Source: an uncultured Prochlorococcus sp. (GTDB lineage: Bacteria; Cyanobacteriota; Cyanobacteriia; PCC-6307; Cyanobiaceae). Taken from it: a stretch of DNA of 46,645 bases. A program made the translations under genes and the position numbers. Where the stretch lies: the NCBI GenBank assembly GCA_902620895.1, contig CACNJU010000012.1, positions 1 through 46,645 of the forward strand. Reading direction: 5' to 3'. Each line of letters opens with the position of its first letter. Position 1 is the first letter of the stretch. Below the pieces are notes generated by a model. That model searched no databases, had not been told where the DNA came from, and was given only the letters and a program-made list of their open reading frames with translations. Below, piece after piece: positions 25,067-35,915 of this stretch.

Positions 25067-26344
25067 GTGTTAGATCAAAAATTAATAAGAGAAAATCCAA
25101 CAATTGTTGAAAAGAATTTATCTTTGAGAGGGAAAGTTTATAACATATCCGATATAAACGAATTAACTGTTAAAAAAAAGGAAATTGATATAGAGGTATC
25201 AAATCTTCAATTTGAGAGTAAAAAATTAAGTAAATTAATTGGTCAAGAAATTAACAATTCTCAAAACAAAACTTCCCAAAAACTGAACGATTTAAAGAAA
25301 AGAGGCAACGAATACAGAATTAAAATTTCTGAATTTGAAGAAAAACAAAGGATATTGGATAAACAGATTTATGATAAAATTTCAAATTTGCCAAATTTTC
25401 CGAGCATAGATGCGCCAATTGGAAAAGATGAAAGTAATAACGTCCAAGTCAAAACTTGGGGAGATCATTTGAAAAAAGATAATCTTAATTCTCACTGGGA
25501 AATAGGAGAAAGTCTTAATCTTTTTGATTCTACAAAATCAACTAAAATTTCAAAAAGCCGTTTCATTACACTGATTGGCAATGGTGCAAGATTAGAGAGA
25601 GCATTAATAAATTTCATGCTCGATATTCATACTCAAAATGGTTATTTAGAGTTAATACCTCCAGCATTAGTAAATTCAGAAAGTCTTACTGGATCAGGTC
25701 AATTACCTAAATTTTCAAATGAAAGTTTTAAGTGTTCTAATGACGATTTATGGCTTTCTCCAACAGCTGAAGTTCCACTAACTGCTTTTCATAAAAATGA
25801 GATTATTGATTCAAAGCATTTGCCCCTTAAATATGTTGCATACAGCCCATGTTTTAGGAGAGAAGCTGGAAGTTATGGAAGGGATACAAAAGGTTTAATA
25901 AGACTGCATCAATTTAATAAGGTAGAGTTATATTGGTTTACCGATCCAAACAAATCTATAGAAGCGCATCAAAAGATTACTTCTGATGCTGAAAGTATTT
26001 TAAAAAAGCTTAACCTACCTTATAGATTGGTAGACATTTGTACAGGTGACTTAGGTTTCTCCTCAAGTAGAACTTTTGATCTTGAAGTCTGGTTGCCAAG
26101 TAGTAAATGTTATAGAGAAATTTCAAGTTGCAGCAATTGCCTAGAGTTTCAAGCACGTAGATCATCAATAAGAACAAAAATCGATAAAAAAAATCAATTT
26201 GTTCATACTTTAAATGGTAGTGCATTAGCAATTGGAAGAACAATGGCTGCAATTCTTGAAAACGGCCAACAATCTGACGGGAGCGTCAAGATTCCAGATG
26301 CTCTAGTTCCTTATTTTGGATCAAATTTTATAAAAACTGCCTAG
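25067..26344 (+). CDS. serS: Seryl-tRNA synthetase
   Basis: Class II synthetase charging tRNA-Ser, 425 aa. The N-terminal coiled-coil arm (residues 30-100, long Lys/Glu-rich heptads) contacts the long variable arm of tRNA-Ser. The catalytic domain has motif 2 ([22 protein letters not shown]) and motif 3 ([20 protein letters not shown]), plus the Ser-binding [13 protein letters not shown]. The start chosen is GTG (GTG TTA GAT CAA), giving the canonical [11 protein letters not shown]. Confidence 0.98.
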   Translation: MLDQKLIRENPTIVEKNLSLRGKVYNISDINELTVKKKEIDIEVSNLQFESKKLSKLIGQEINNSQNKTSQKLNDLKKRGNEYRIKISEFEEKQRILDKQIYDKISNLPNFPSIDAPIGKDESNNVQVKTWGDHLKKDNLNSHWEIGESLNLFDSTKSTKISKSRFITLIGNGARLERALINFMLDIHTQNGYLELIPPALVNSESLTGSGQLPKFSNESFKCSNDDLWLSPTAEVPLTAFHKNEIIDSKHLPLKYVAYSPCFRREAGSYGRDTKGLIRLHQFNKVELYWFTDPNKSIEAHQKITSDAESILKKLNLPYRLVDICTGDLGFSSSRTFDLEVWLPSSKCYREISSCSNCLEFQARRSSIRTKIDKKNQFVHTLNGSALAIGRTMAAILENGQQSDGSVKIPDALVPYFGSNFIKTA

Positions 26345-26354
26345 TATAAAAAAA

Positions 26355-27434
26355 ATGGATGTTTTAACTTCAATAACAGTTTTAGGATTACTCATTTTTT
26401 TTCATGAAATGGGGCATTTTCTCGCTGCAATCTTACAAGGTATTTACGTTGACGGATTTTCTATTGGATTTGGACCAGCAATAATTCAAAAAAAATATAA
26501 AGATATAACATATTCATTTCGAGCTTTCCCACTTGGAGGTTTTGTTTCTTTCCCTGATGAAGAATGTAATAATATTGATCCTACAGATCCAAATCTTTTA
26601 AAGAATAGGCCAATAATACAAAGAGTTATTGTTATATCTGCAGGAGTATTTGCTAATTTAATTCTGGCTTATACAATTTTGATTCTAAATGTAACTTCAG
26701 TTGGAATTCCTTTTGATCCTGAACCAGGGATTTTAGTTTTGGCCACACAGCCTGAAAAGGCTGCTGATCTGGCTGGACTAGAGGCAGGAGATAAAATCAT
26801 CAAGGTTAAAACCTTTACATTAGGCGTCGGTGATCAAGCTGTTTCTGCTTTAGTCAAAGAGATTCAACAATCATCAGAGGAACCAATTTCAATAAAAATC
26901 GAAAGAGATGGACTTTTTAAAGATTTAACTTTAGTACCAAAGAATGTAGATGGAAAGGGTACGATTGGAGCTCAATTACAACCAAATATAAGTAAAGAAA
27001 CTAAAAAGACAAAAAACCTTTACGAACTTTTTAAATATACTAATAATGAGTTTTCATCACTTTTAGTAAAAACAATTCAAGGTTATAAAGGTTTAATAAC
27101 AAATTTCGCATCAACAGCTCAACAACTTAGTGGGCCAGTAAAAATCGTTGAAATTGGTGCTCAACTATCACAACAAGGAGGTACCGGAATATTATTATTT
27201 GCGGCTTTAATTTCTATTAATTTGGCAGTTCTTAATTCATTACCTTTGCCGCTTTTAGATGGAGGACAACTTGTTTTCACTCTAATTGAAGGATTAAGGG
27301 GAAAACCTGTACCAGTTAAGGTGCAGATGGTTGTTACACAATCAAGTTTCTTTCTTCTGGTTGGACTTAGTGTATTGCTAATCATTAGAGATACTAGTCA
27401 ACTTTTAATCGTACAAAGATTATTAAACCAATAA
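26355..27434 (+). CDS. rseP: RseP-type site-2 protease (M50)
   Basis: An intramembrane zinc metalloprotease, 359 aa, that cuts membrane-bound regulatory proteins. The first helix carries HEMGH (residues 17-21, zinc ligands and Glu), followed by the GFGP and FRAFPLGGFVSFPDE blocks. A single PDZ domain spans about 125-200 (VLATQPEKAADLAGLEAGDKI). The last part carries NSLPLPLLDGG (294-304), where Asp completes zinc binding. It follows serS by ten bases and ends 60 bases before rpsN. Confidence 0.97.
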   Translation: MDVLTSITVLGLLIFFHEMGHFLAAILQGIYVDGFSIGFGPAIIQKKYKDITYSFRAFPLGGFVSFPDEECNNIDPTDPNLLKNRPIIQRVIVISAGVFANLILAYTILILNVTSVGIPFDPEPGILVLATQPEKAADLAGLEAGDKIIKVKTFTLGVGDQAVSALVKEIQQSSEEPISIKIERDGLFKDLTLVPKNVDGKGTIGAQLQPNISKETKKTKNLYELFKYTNNEFSSLLVKTIQGYKGLITNFASTAQQLSGPVKIVEIGAQLSQQGGTGILLFAALISINLAVLNSLPLPLLDGGQLVFTLIEGLRGKPVPVKVQMVVTQSSFFLLVGLSVLLIIRDTSQLLIVQRLLNQ

Positions 27435-27448
27435 TTAAATTTCAATAT

Positions 27449-27475
27449 TTGACATTCAAGCTGTTAAAATATAAA
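27449..27475 (+). promoter_or_regulatory. Possible sigma70-type promoter for rpsN
   Basis: TTGACA at 27449-27454 is followed 15 bases later by TATAAA (27470-27475), in the gap between rseP and rpsN. The consensus -35 and good -10 stand out in this AT-rich region, though the spacing is short. Confidence 0.4.
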
Positions 27476-27494
27476 AAGTTTATAAAAATTTTAG

Positions 27495-27797
27495 ATGGCA
27501 AAAAAGTCCATGATTGCTAGAGAGGTAAAACGAAAAAAACTAGTAAAGAAATATGCTGCGAAAAGAAAATCGTTATTAGATCAATTTAATGCTGCAAAAG
27601 ATCCAATGGAAAGGTTAGAAATCCATAGAAAGATCCAAGGCCTTCCAAGGAACTCTGCTCCAAATCGAGTCAGGAACAGATGTTGGGCTACAGGGAAACC
27701 AAGAGGAGTATATAGGGATTTTGGTTTATGTAGAAATCAATTAAGGCAGAGAGCTCACAATGGCGAACTGCCTGGAGTTGTAAAATCAAGTTGGTAG
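27495..27797 (+). CDS. rpsN: Ribosomal protein S14
   Basis: A 100-residue S14 of the zinc-free (C-minus) type: [21 protein letters not shown] at the start, [45 protein letters not shown] in the core and the ending GVVKSSW. It binds the head of the 30S subunit next to S3 and S10. It is a free-standing gene here, as usual in cyanobacteria. Confidence 0.99.
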   Translation: MAKKSMIAREVKRKKLVKKYAAKRKSLLDQFNAAKDPMERLEIHRKIQGLPRNSAPNRVRNRCWATGKPRGVYRDFGLCRNQLRQRAHNGELPGVVKSSW

Positions 27798-27979
27798 AAA
27801 AATTTATTGATAAAAATCATTTATATTATGCGAAATTTCTTTTAAGTAATGAATTCTAAAGACTTTAATTTTAATTTTTATGCTTTTTTCTACAATATTT
27901 TCATTTTATCTAAATAATTTACTCTATATGTCCCTATGAGATGTAAGAATAAAATATGTATAGATTTATAATTTAAAAA

Positions 27980-30145
27980 GTGGAAGGACAAAATAAGTCG
28001 ATCACGTTTGACGGACGAGAGATACGACTAACTACAGGACTATATGCTCCTCAAGCAAGTGGATCAGTAATGATTGAGTGTGGGGATACATCTCTACTAG
28101 TTACAACAACAAAAACTACGAAAAAAGAAGTTTCAGACTTTCTACCTCTAATTTGTGATTACGAGGAGAAATTATATGCTGCAGGACGAATTCCAGGTGG
28201 ATTCATGAGGAGAGAGGGACGTCCTCCAGAAAGAGCTACCTTAATCTCTAGATTGATTGATAGACCAATGAGACCTCTCTTCCCTTCTTGGATGAGAGAT
28301 GAAATACAAATAGTTGCATCATGCCTTTCTTTAGATGAAAGAGTGCCTGCAGATGTTTTAGCTGTTACAGGAGCTTCAATAGCAACTTTACTTGGAGAGA
28401 TTCCATTTTATGGTCCAATGGCAGCAGTTAGAGTTGGTTTAATTGGGGATGATTTCATCTTAAATCCAAGCTACAGAGAGATAGAAAAAGGAGATTTGGA
28501 TATTGTTATTGCAGGATCACCTGATGGCATCGTTATGATTGAAGCAGGAGCCAATCAATTATCTGAGCAAGATACTATTGAAGCAATAGATTTTGGATAC
28601 GAGGCTGTTACCGAACTTATTAAATCTCAAGAAGATTTATTAAAAGATTTAGGAATTAAACAAATTAAACCATCGGAACCAGAAGAGGACAAAACATTAC
28701 TCTCTTATATAGAAAAAAATTGTACAAAAGCTATTGAGCTGGTCTTAAAGAAATTTGATCAGTCTAAAGAAGACAGAGATCTTGAACTGGAAAAAATAAA
28801 AACCGAGACTCAAAGCAAAATTGAATCTCTTAAGGATGACAACCAAGTAAAAGTTCTTCTCTCAGAGAATGAAAAGTTGTTAAGTACCGACTTTAAAAAA
28901 GTCACAAAGAACTTAATGAGGTCGCAAATTATTAACGACGGGAAAAGAGTTGATGGCCGCGCATTAGATGAAGTTAGGAAAATTACAGCATCTGCTGGAA
29001 TTCTTCCAAAAAGAGTTCATGGTTCAGCTTTATTTCAAAGAGGTCTAACACAGGTCTTATCTACCACCACACTTGGGACACCTAGTGATGCTCAAGAAAT
29101 GGATGACCTTAACCCAAGTACAGAAAAGACCTATTTGCATCACTATAATTTCCCTCCATATTCTGTTGGAGAAACCAGACCAATGAGAACCCCAGGCAGA
29201 AGAGAAATTGGTCATGGAGCGTTAGCTGAAAGGGCAATTATTCCTGTCCTCCCAGGTAAGGAGACTTTCCCTTATGTACTAAGAGTGGTTAGTGAGGTCT
29301 TGAGTTCAAATGGTTCCACATCAATGGGATCTGTTTGTGGCAGTACTCTTTCGCTACTAGACGCAGGTGTTCCTTTGAAATCCCCGGTTAGTGGTACTGC
29401 TATGGGCTTAATTAAGGAAGGGAAAGAAGTCCGCATCCTTACAGATATTCAAGGTATCGAGGATTTTCTTGGTGATATGGACTTTAAAGTTGCGGGGACT
29501 GAAAAAGGTATTACTGCATTGCAAATGGATATGAAAATCACAGGTTTACCTATTAATGTAATTTCTGATGCAATCAAAAAAGCAAAACCAGCTAGGTTAC
29601 ATATACTTGAAAAAATGAAGGAAGCTATTGATAAGCATCAAGATTCTTTATCACCACATGCTCCAAGATTGCTAAGTTTCAGAATTGATCCAGAACTAAT
29701 CGGAACTGTTATTGGTCCAGGGGGTAGAACTATAAAGGGCATAACAGAAAGGACTAATACAAAAATAGATATTGAGGATGGGGGGATTGTGACTATTGCG
29801 TCTCATGATGGAGCGGCCGCTGAAGAAGCTCAAAAAATAATAGAGGGCTTAACAAGAAAAGTTCATGAAGGAGAAATTTTTTCAGGGGTTGTCACAAGAA
29901 TCATTCCAATAGGAGCTTTTGTTGAAATCTTGCCAGGGAAAGAAGGTATGGTACACATATCACAATTATCTGAGGCAAGAGTCGAAAGAGTTGAAGATGT
30001 TGTGCGACAGGGAGACGAAGTGACAGTAAGAGTTCGAGAAATCGATAGTAGAGGAAGAATTAACCTAACTTTAAGAGGGATTTCTCAAAATAACGGCATG
30101 TCTTATCCTGAACCAACCCCTACACCAGTAGCTCCATTAAATTAA
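27980..30145 (+). CDS. pnp: Polynucleotide phosphorylase (PNPase)
   Basis: A phosphorolytic 3'-5' exoribonuclease, 721 aa, trimeric and cytosolic. The two RNase PH domains are at about 10-215 (including [43 protein letters not shown]) and 320-545 (MNDDxL-type [38 protein letters not shown], and [32 protein letters not shown]). A KH domain ([19 protein letters not shown]) and an S1 domain ([34 protein letters not shown]) follow. The start is GTG, giving [10 protein letters not shown]. The stop overlaps the convergent cysQ stop by 4 bases. Confidence 0.99.
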   Translation: MEGQNKSITFDGREIRLTTGLYAPQASGSVMIECGDTSLLVTTTKTTKKEVSDFLPLICDYEEKLYAAGRIPGGFMRREGRPPERATLISRLIDRPMRPLFPSWMRDEIQIVASCLSLDERVPADVLAVTGASIATLLGEIPFYGPMAAVRVGLIGDDFILNPSYREIEKGDLDIVIAGSPDGIVMIEAGANQLSEQDTIEAIDFGYEAVTELIKSQEDLLKDLGIKQIKPSEPEEDKTLLSYIEKNCTKAIELVLKKFDQSKEDRDLELEKIKTETQSKIESLKDDNQVKVLLSENEKLLSTDFKKVTKNLMRSQIINDGKRVDGRALDEVRKITASAGILPKRVHGSALFQRGLTQVLSTTTLGTPSDAQEMDDLNPSTEKTYLHHYNFPPYSVGETRPMRTPGRREIGHGALAERAIIPVLPGKETFPYVLRVVSEVLSSNGSTSMGSVCGSTLSLLDAGVPLKSPVSGTAMGLIKEGKEVRILTDIQGIEDFLGDMDFKVAGTEKGITALQMDMKITGLPINVISDAIKKAKPARLHILEKMKEAIDKHQDSLSPHAPRLLSFRIDPELIGTVIGPGGRTIKGITERTNTKIDIEDGGIVTIASHDGAAAEEAQKIIEGLTRKVHEGEIFSGVVTRIIPIGAFVEILPGKEGMVHISQLSEARVERVEDVVRQGDEVTVRVREIDSRGRINLTLRGISQNNGMSYPEPTPTPVAPLN

Positions 30146-31047
30146 TTCATTTTAAACAAATCTAATTCCTTGATAGTTTCTTTAATTTGAGAACAGATTG
30201 ATTGATGGAATAATTTATTACCAGTAGCAATTATTAAACCTTCCTGACAAAAATGTGGTTTATTATAATAAAGTTCTTCATTGTTTATTGTAGTTATAGA
30301 TCCTCCTGCTGTTCTTAAGATAGCTTCTGGAGCGGCAAAATCCCAGTCTTTTGGGGAACTCTTGCCAGGCAAACTTAAAGAAATATAAATATCGCTTTCT
30401 CCTCTGATTATTGAGGCTATCTTACAACCGATACTTCCCATACTAATCGTTTTTCTAAATTGGGCTTTATCAATTAAAAGTTTAAGAGTCTCGTTACTAT
30501 GATTTTTACTGGAAACTAAAGTCAAATCTCTAATTTTTTTACCTCTAGATAGACAACTTTTTTTGGTAGTACCATCTCTTGTTTCGCACCAAGAATTAAG
30601 TCCATCTGAAATCCATAATTCATTTTTTTCGGGTATCAAGACAACTCCAAGATAAGGTTTATTTTTATAATTCAAAGCCAAATGCATTGCGTAATTGCCA
30701 GTCCCCTGTATAAAGTCTTTAGTGCCGTCAAGAGGATCAAGAACCCAAAGCCAATCTGATTCTTTAGATTTTGAAACCAATTCATCTTTTATACTTTCCT
30801 CACTTAAAATATGCCAATTTATATTAGGATATTTTTCATGGATTCTCTTAATGATCCTTTGGTTTACTTTTAAATCAGCTAAAGTTACAGGGTCATCATT
30901 GCCCTTAAATTTTATAAATTTATTTTTATTTTCATCTTTATATATTCTTTGATAATAATATTTCAAGATATCTGCAGCTTCCCAGCTGAAATCCCTCAGG
31001 TCTTCGATAAGATTATTAATGTTTACTCCATTTGGTAATTCAATCAC
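30142..31047 (-). CDS. cysQ: 3'(2'),5'-bisphosphate nucleotidase (CysQ family)
   Basis: An inositol-monophosphatase-superfamily enzyme, 301 aa, which hydrolyses PAP/PAPS and keeps sulfate assimilation from being inhibited. The metal-binding motifs are SEES-type at 82-85, DPLDGTKD at 104-111 and [10 protein letters not shown] near 248. The start chosen is GTG at 31047; it lies three bases from the divergent rsmI start. The stop overlaps the end of pnp. There is no intergenic room on either side, so its promoter must lie inside rsmI. Confidence 0.93.
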   Translation of the reverse strand: MIELPNGVNINNLIEDLRDFSWEAADILKYYYQRIYKDENKNKFIKFKGNDDPVTLADLKVNQRIIKRIHEKYPNINWHILSEESIKDELVSKSKESDWLWVLDPLDGTKDFIQGTGNYAMHLALNYKNKPYLGVVLIPEKNELWISDGLNSWCETRDGTTKKSCLSRGKKIRDLTLVSSKNHSNETLKLLIDKAQFRKTISMGSIGCKIASIIRGESDIYISLSLPGKSSPKDWDFAAPEAILRTAGGSITTINNEELYYNKPHFCQEGLIIATGNKLFHQSICSQIKETIKELDLFKMN

Positions 31048-31050
31048 GAA

Positions 31051-31914
31051 ATGAATGATATTTCTCCATTATCGCATAGAAATTCAGAACCTGAAGAAGG
31101 AGTGTTATATATAGTTGGGACACCCATAGGAAACTTAAATGATTTATCTTCAAGGGCTATTAATATTCTTGAAAATGTAAATTTAATTGCTTGTGAGGAT
31201 ACAAGACAAACTAAAAAAATCATGAGTAAATTTAAAATAAAAAATACCCTGATTAGTTTCAACAAATTTAATTCCTTAAAAAAGATACCTAAGATTGTAG
31301 AAAATTTAAAAAAAGGAGGATCTATTGCATTAGTAAGCGATGCTGGGATGCCTAATATTTGTGACCCAGGAGAAGAACTTGTTAAAGAAGCCAGAACAAA
31401 TAATATTCAAACAGTTTGTATTCCAGGACCATGCGCGGCTATTGTAGCTCTCGTTGCGAGTGGATTTCCTGCATCAAAATTTGTATTTGAAGGTTTTCTA
31501 CCCAAAAAAAAATCTGATCGAGAAAAAATCTTAAATGAAATTAGCAGTAATCAAAAAACTACTATTCTATACGAATCACCACACCGAATTAATAGGCTTC
31601 TAGAAGAACTTAAAGAGTTTTGCGGAGGTTCAAGAGAAATTCAAATAGCCAGAGAATTAACAAAAAAATTCGAAGAAATAATAGGTCCCGATATAGACAG
31701 TGTTATTAATCTATTCAAAAGTAGAGAGATCATTGGGGAATTTACTATAATTTTAAAAGGAAGGGTTAAGCCTGCAAACGAAAAATTTAATAAAATTCAA
31801 GTCAAGAAAGATCTCCAAGAACTTATTGATGCAGGATTAAGTTTATCTGCTGCCTCAAAATATTTAGCAAAAAAATTAAATTTGTCGAAAAATATAATTT
31901 ATGATTTATATTAA
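31051..31914 (+). CDS. rsmI: 16S rRNA 2'-O-ribose C1402 methyltransferase
   Basis: A SAM-dependent tetrapyrrole-methylase-fold enzyme, 287 aa, which modifies C1402 of 16S rRNA in the decoding centre. Signatures: LYIVGTPIGNLNDLSSRAINIL, ACEDTRQTKKIMSKF, VSDAGMPNICDPGEELV, GPCAAIVALVASGFPASKFVFEGFLPKKKSDREK and LYESPHRINRLLEEL. The C-terminal helical domain is recognisable. Its start is only three bases from the divergent cysQ start. Confidence 0.97.
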   Translation: MNDISPLSHRNSEPEEGVLYIVGTPIGNLNDLSSRAINILENVNLIACEDTRQTKKIMSKFKIKNTLISFNKFNSLKKIPKIVENLKKGGSIALVSDAGMPNICDPGEELVKEARTNNIQTVCIPGPCAAIVALVASGFPASKFVFEGFLPKKKSDREKILNEISSNQKTTILYESPHRINRLLEELKEFCGGSREIQIARELTKKFEEIIGPDIDSVINLFKSREIIGEFTIILKGRVKPANEKFNKIQVKKDLQELIDAGLSLSAASKYLAKKLNLSKNIIYDLY

Positions 31915-31937
31915 AATTACAGGCTTAAATTTTGTAA

Positions 31938-32162
31938 ATGAATACCTTAATTAGAAAAATAATTTTTTCTTTGTCTGTAAATTTTTGTTTTTTTATAATA
32001 CTTATTTTGGGTATTCAAAATAGCGGCATAAAAAATAAAGTTAAATTTTTAGGTTATGAATCTGTAAATTTACCCTTGAGTTTTATTGTTGGAATTTCAT
32101 TTATTGGAGGATCTATTTCTGGAATTTTTATACCATCAAACCTTAATTTTAAAAATGAATGA
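31938..32162 (+). CDS. Small two-helix membrane protein, 74 aa
   Basis: A 74-residue protein with two hydrophobic segments (about 10-27, FSLSVNFCFFIILILGIQNS, and 45-66, LPLSFIVGISFIGGSISGIFI) separated by a loop with charges. The arrangement recalls LapA/DUF1049 proteins, which is only a loose fit. It follows rsmI by 23 bases and may be cotranscribed. The function is unknown. Confidence 0.65.
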   Translation: MNTLIRKIIFSLSVNFCFFIILILGIQNSGIKNKVKFLGYESVNLPLSFIVGISFIGGSISGIFIPSNLNFKNE

Positions 32163-32171
32163 TAATTAATT

Positions 32172-32840
32172 TTAAAGGGCAATAAGCTGATCGTTATTGA
32201 TAATCCTTGAAATACCTTTTGATATTAAAATAGGCCTCACAATTTGAAAGACTTTTGTATTTGGAACCTTAATAACTTTCTGTTCTTTATTACATTTAAG
32301 TTTTGCTAGTTTCGATTCAAAAAAAATTTCTATAGTTTTTCTATTTAGTTCACTCTCAGAAAGATATTGCCACTCAGGATATTCTCTAAGAGACTTTATA
32401 TTTAATTCAATATTTTTATCAACAACCATATAAACCACATCAGGAAATTCTACACAATCAAGCGAGATAGATGCGTAGTCTTTTTGAGGAACATTATCAA
32501 TATCTAAAAGCAAAGGTGTTAGTTCTGTAAATGAAGAAGATTGCAAAAACTCATTTCCAGAAACATGACTATTGAAATTCTCAGAGAAATTCTTAATTAA
32601 ATCAGGTTTAGAGGTTCGTGATTCTTTTTTAAGTTTTCTACTTGTTTTTACTTTTTTTATATTTAATCTATTTTTTTTTAAAATTGATTTGAATTTATCT
32701 TCGCCAAAGTTCTTTTTTAAATTTCGAGAAATTGTTAATTTTGTGCAACTAAACGCAATTGATAATTCATCTATAGTTTTTCCATTAAGGAAAAGTTCCA
32801 GAATTTCTTCCTTTTGTTTTTCAGAGAGATGTTTAGCCAA
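32172..32840 (-). CDS. HTH-domain protein of unknown role, 222 aa
   Basis: An N-terminal helix-turn-helix of the resolvase/transposase-like type (LSEKQKEEILELFLNGKTIDELSIAFSCTKLTISRNLKKNFG, residues 5-46) is followed by a basic linker (about 50-85). A C-terminal domain of about 130 residues has strand-helix character (SLDCVEFPDVVYMVVDKNIELNIKSLREYPEWQYLSESELNRKTIEIFFESKLAKL). The N-terminus suggests DNA binding; the C-terminal domain is not recognised. It is probably a picocyanobacterial conserved regulator. It lies convergent to the small membrane protein gene and upstream of the tRNA-Arg region. Confidence 0.75.
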   Translation of the reverse strand: MAKHLSEKQKEEILELFLNGKTIDELSIAFSCTKLTISRNLKKNFGEDKFKSILKKNRLNIKKVKTSRKLKKESRTSKPDLIKNFSENFNSHVSGNEFLQSSSFTELTPLLLDIDNVPQKDYASISLDCVEFPDVVYMVVDKNIELNIKSLREYPEWQYLSESELNRKTIEIFFESKLAKLKCNKEQKVIKVPNTKVFQIVRPILISKGISRIINNDQLIAL

Positions 32841-32967
32841 ATCAAATTTAATTTAGTTTATTCTATGAAACAAATCTAAAAACATCAATTTCCTTAGTTC
32901 AAAAAATTTTTGTATTAGAATTTATTATTATTGTTTACTATAGGATAATTCGATATAATAACATAAT

Positions 32968-33041
<74 letters not shown>

Positions 33042-33097
33042 TAATATTTTTAACTAAAGGAGTTTGTCAAATCTAAAAAAATATTTTTGCAATTAAC

Positions 33098-34453
33098 ATG
33101 CTTCCTTTAAAGAATAAAAATACCAAAAATATAATCAATCATCTACTTAACTTCTTTAGGTCAAGGGAACCTATTATTATAGGTCAAATTTGTTTTTTGA
33201 TAGGAATTTCTTTATTACCTTCAGCATTACCTATAAGTGTTTTCTTTCTATTAATTTCTATTTTTATATCATTAGTTAAAAACGGTAATAAATTTCTTGA
33301 AGATAAATGGAATATTTATCTTTTAATTCTTTCATTAATAATGATAATTAGTTATTTATTTAGAGTTTTCACTATTGATAACGAGGAAATTGTTCATCTA
33401 ATAAAGGCTTCCTGGATCGATCTTTTTAATTGGTTACCATTATTTTTAACTTTTTACACTTTTCAATCTTATTTAGCAAATTCCAAGCAAAGAATATTAT
33501 TTTGTAAGGCCTTGTTGATAGGGTCAATACCTGTAATTTTTAGTTGCATAACACAGTATTGGTTAAATTGGTATGGTCCATTCACAACCTTCTTTGGTTT
33601 GATTACATGGTTTCAAAAACCTTTTGAAAATTTGGAATCTGGAGTCACTGGATTATTCAATAATCCAAACTATACCTCTTACTGGTTAGCAACTTTATTA
33701 CCTTTTGCATGCTTTATTTTGATTAAAAATAAGTCTAAAAATCTTAAGTTTTTAATTTACTTATTTCATTCATTTTTAATTTTCTATCTTTTAATTTTGA
33801 CCAGCTCAAGGAATGGCTTATTTAGTATCTCAATATCCACTTTATTAGTTTTCAGTTCAAAACTTATATTTTCATTAATCTCAATAGCTTTTGCAGTTCT
33901 TTTATTTATTAACTTATTCAAATCTCTATTACCTATTCATATTATTGAGATTATTGATACTGTAATTCCTACAAAATTGCTTAAAAAGTTTTTTTCTATT
34001 TCTGAATTTAATTTAAATTATTTGCATAGATTCGATACATATAATAAAACAATTTTATTTATACTTCAGAAACCGTTTTTTGGCTGGGGAGCTTCAACTT
34101 TTACAATTATGTACTTTTTAAAAAGTAAAATTTCATTAACTACTCATACTCATAACATATTTCTTGAAGTTGCTTATAATTATGGAGTTTTTGCTTCAGT
34201 AATTTTTACAATTTTTTTACTAAAACTTCTTTATGAAAGTTATAAAGTTATTAAATTCGAGAATAAAGTTGGCATTGATAACATCAATAAATTTTGGCTA
34301 ACATCTGCTTTCTGCTCAATAATTTTTCACCTAAATGACATGCCTTATTACGATGGCAAAATAAATCTACTTTTTTGGATATTGCTTTCAGGGCTTAAGT
34401 GCATAATAGATGAAAATAAAAAGATAAATATCAAAGAAGTATCAGCTCGTTAA
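33098..34453 (+). CDS. O-antigen ligase/polymerase-like (Wzy_C) membrane protein, 451 aa
   Basis: A polytopic membrane protein with about 11-12 hydrophobic helices. The long periplasmic loop around 290-350 ends in the typical FGWGASTFTIMYFLKSKISLTTHTHNIFLEVAYNYGVFASVIF (PF04932-like HNxxLe motif), and the earlier SSRNGLF is also typical of O-antigen ligases. It would join or polymerise surface polysaccharide units in the periplasm. It begins the surface-sugar region directly after the tRNA-Arg. Ligase, polymerase (Wzy) or exopolysaccharide variants cannot be told apart by sequence. Confidence 0.87.
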   Translation: MLPLKNKNTKNIINHLLNFFRSREPIIIGQICFLIGISLLPSALPISVFFLLISIFISLVKNGNKFLEDKWNIYLLILSLIMIISYLFRVFTIDNEEIVHLIKASWIDLFNWLPLFLTFYTFQSYLANSKQRILFCKALLIGSIPVIFSCITQYWLNWYGPFTTFFGLITWFQKPFENLESGVTGLFNNPNYTSYWLATLLPFACFILIKNKSKNLKFLIYLFHSFLIFYLLILTSSRNGLFSISISTLLVFSSKLIFSLISIAFAVLLFINLFKSLLPIHIIEIIDTVIPTKLLKKFFSISEFNLNYLHRFDTYNKTILFILQKPFFGWGASTFTIMYFLKSKISLTTHTHNIFLEVAYNYGVFASVIFTIFLLKLLYESYKVIKFENKVGIDNINKFWLTSAFCSIIFHLNDMPYYDGKINLLFWILLSGLKCIIDENKKINIKEVSAR

Positions 34454-34730
34454 AAAATTATCCAAGTAAGAAAAATTAAATATTATTTATGATCATATTT
34501 TTATCTATGGTGGGAGTGTGATGGTGGACAGTTACCTAAAAAATATTCAGAAATGGAGGATATTATAAAATATCATTTATTGCGATATAACTTATTAGAG
34601 CTAGAAAACAAAAACTAAATCTTCTAAATTTTAGAAAAGAAACTTATGAAAATCACTTTATACCTTTGAAATAAGATCACTTTATTTTCTTCCATGTATA
34701 AAACAGCAAATCTAATAAAATGATTGGAGT

Positions 34731-35906
34731 TTATATTCTAAATAAACAACTTTTAATTAACTCTAAATCAGCAGTATTTAACTCAGGATAGTTACCGCAA
34801 TAAAATGAATTATTATGCAAGAAATCTGCACCTGGGCATGATAAGGATTTATCCACATATTTCTTATAAAAAGGTTGATTTTGTATATTACCTGCAATCA
34901 TAGGTCTTATCTCAATACCTGAACCTGCAAACTGCTGACAATAGTAAGATCTCTTTTCTTCATCTTTACAAATTATTGGGAAAGCAAAAGGTGATATCTC
35001 TGTAATATGAGAGTGTTGAATACTTATTAAATCTCGATTTTTCTGAATTTGCAAATCCAACTCTGAATGATTATCTCTTCTTTTTTTAATATTACTCTCT
35101 AAGAATTTTAGTTGCTCTAATCCTAAAAAACCTGTAATTTCTGTAGGTCTAAAATTATATCCAAGATCATAAAAAGTATATTTTGCTTGAAATTCACTCT
35201 TCACATTGTATTCACTTCTCAAAGAATTTTGTTGAGTAGCAGTTAAATTTCTATCCCATCCATTAGCTCGAACCATTCTAAGCATTTGAGCGATTTCATC
35301 ATCTTGTGTACATATCATCCCACCCTCAATTGTTGACATATGATGGGCGACAAAAAATGAAAACGAGGAAGCCAGGCCGAAGTTCCCTGTCCTACCTGAA
35401 GGTAATTTAGTTCCTAAAGCTTCACAGTTATCTTCTATTAATACTATTTTTTTTGATTCACAAATATCTCTTATTTTTTCAAGATCTCCAGAAAAGCCAA
35501 GAACATTAGTGATGAATAATGCATCTAAATCACAGTACTTTAAAGTATCCAAAATATTTTTTGACATTGTATTCAAAGTAGTTAGCTCACAATCAATAGC
35601 TACTGGGATCATCCCTAATTGAATAATCGGCATTACATTCGTTGACCATGTCAAAGCGGAAAATCCAACTTTTGAATTAGTTTTTAAGCGATTGAGGTTT
35701 TTTAAAGTTTGTAATAAAGCCAAATTTGCACTGCCACCGCTATTAAAAAGTATTGAATGTTTCGTTTCTTGTATAATTGAAAATTCTTTCTCAAATTTAA
35801 AACATTTATCTCCCATACTTAATTTATCTGCAGAGATAATAAATTCTGCTAATAGTTCTTTTGTTTTATGTTCATTAGTGAACGCGTTCTTCATTAAAGG
35901 AATCAT
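34731..35906 (-). CDS. colD: DegT-fold PLP protein with catalytic His: ColD-like GDP-4-keto-6-deoxymannose 3-dehydratase
   Basis: A fold-type I PLP enzyme of the DegT/DnrJ/EryC1/StrS family, 391 aa. The internal-aldimine Lys of aminotransferases is replaced: the motif at 182-196 reads FSFFVAHHMSTIEGG, with His188-His189. His188 sits at the number reported for the catalytic His of ColD. The region also has GSANLALL and DNCEALGTK (PLP phosphate and ring binding). No cluster of cysteines like that of the Fe-S E1 dehydratases is present, so ColD is the better match. ColD makes GDP-4-keto-3,6-dideoxymannose, the precursor of colitose. It is nine bases downstream of the Fcl/ColC-like gene. Confidence 0.82.
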   Translation of the reverse strand: MIPLMKNAFTNEHKTKELLAEFIISADKLSMGDKCFKFEKEFSIIQETKHSILFNSGGSANLALLQTLKNLNRLKTNSKVGFSALTWSTNVMPIIQLGMIPVAIDCELTTLNTMSKNILDTLKYCDLDALFITNVLGFSGDLEKIRDICESKKIVLIEDNCEALGTKLPSGRTGNFGLASSFSFFVAHHMSTIEGGMICTQDDEIAQMLRMVRANGWDRNLTATQQNSLRSEYNVKSEFQAKYTFYDLGYNFRPTEITGFLGLEQLKFLESNIKKRRDNHSELDLQIQKNRDLISIQHSHITEISPFAFPIICKDEEKRSYYCQQFAGSGIEIRPMIAGNIQNQPFYKKYVDKSLSCPGADFLHNNSFYCGNYPELNTADLELIKSCLFRI

Positions 35907-35915
35907 ATTTATTAC

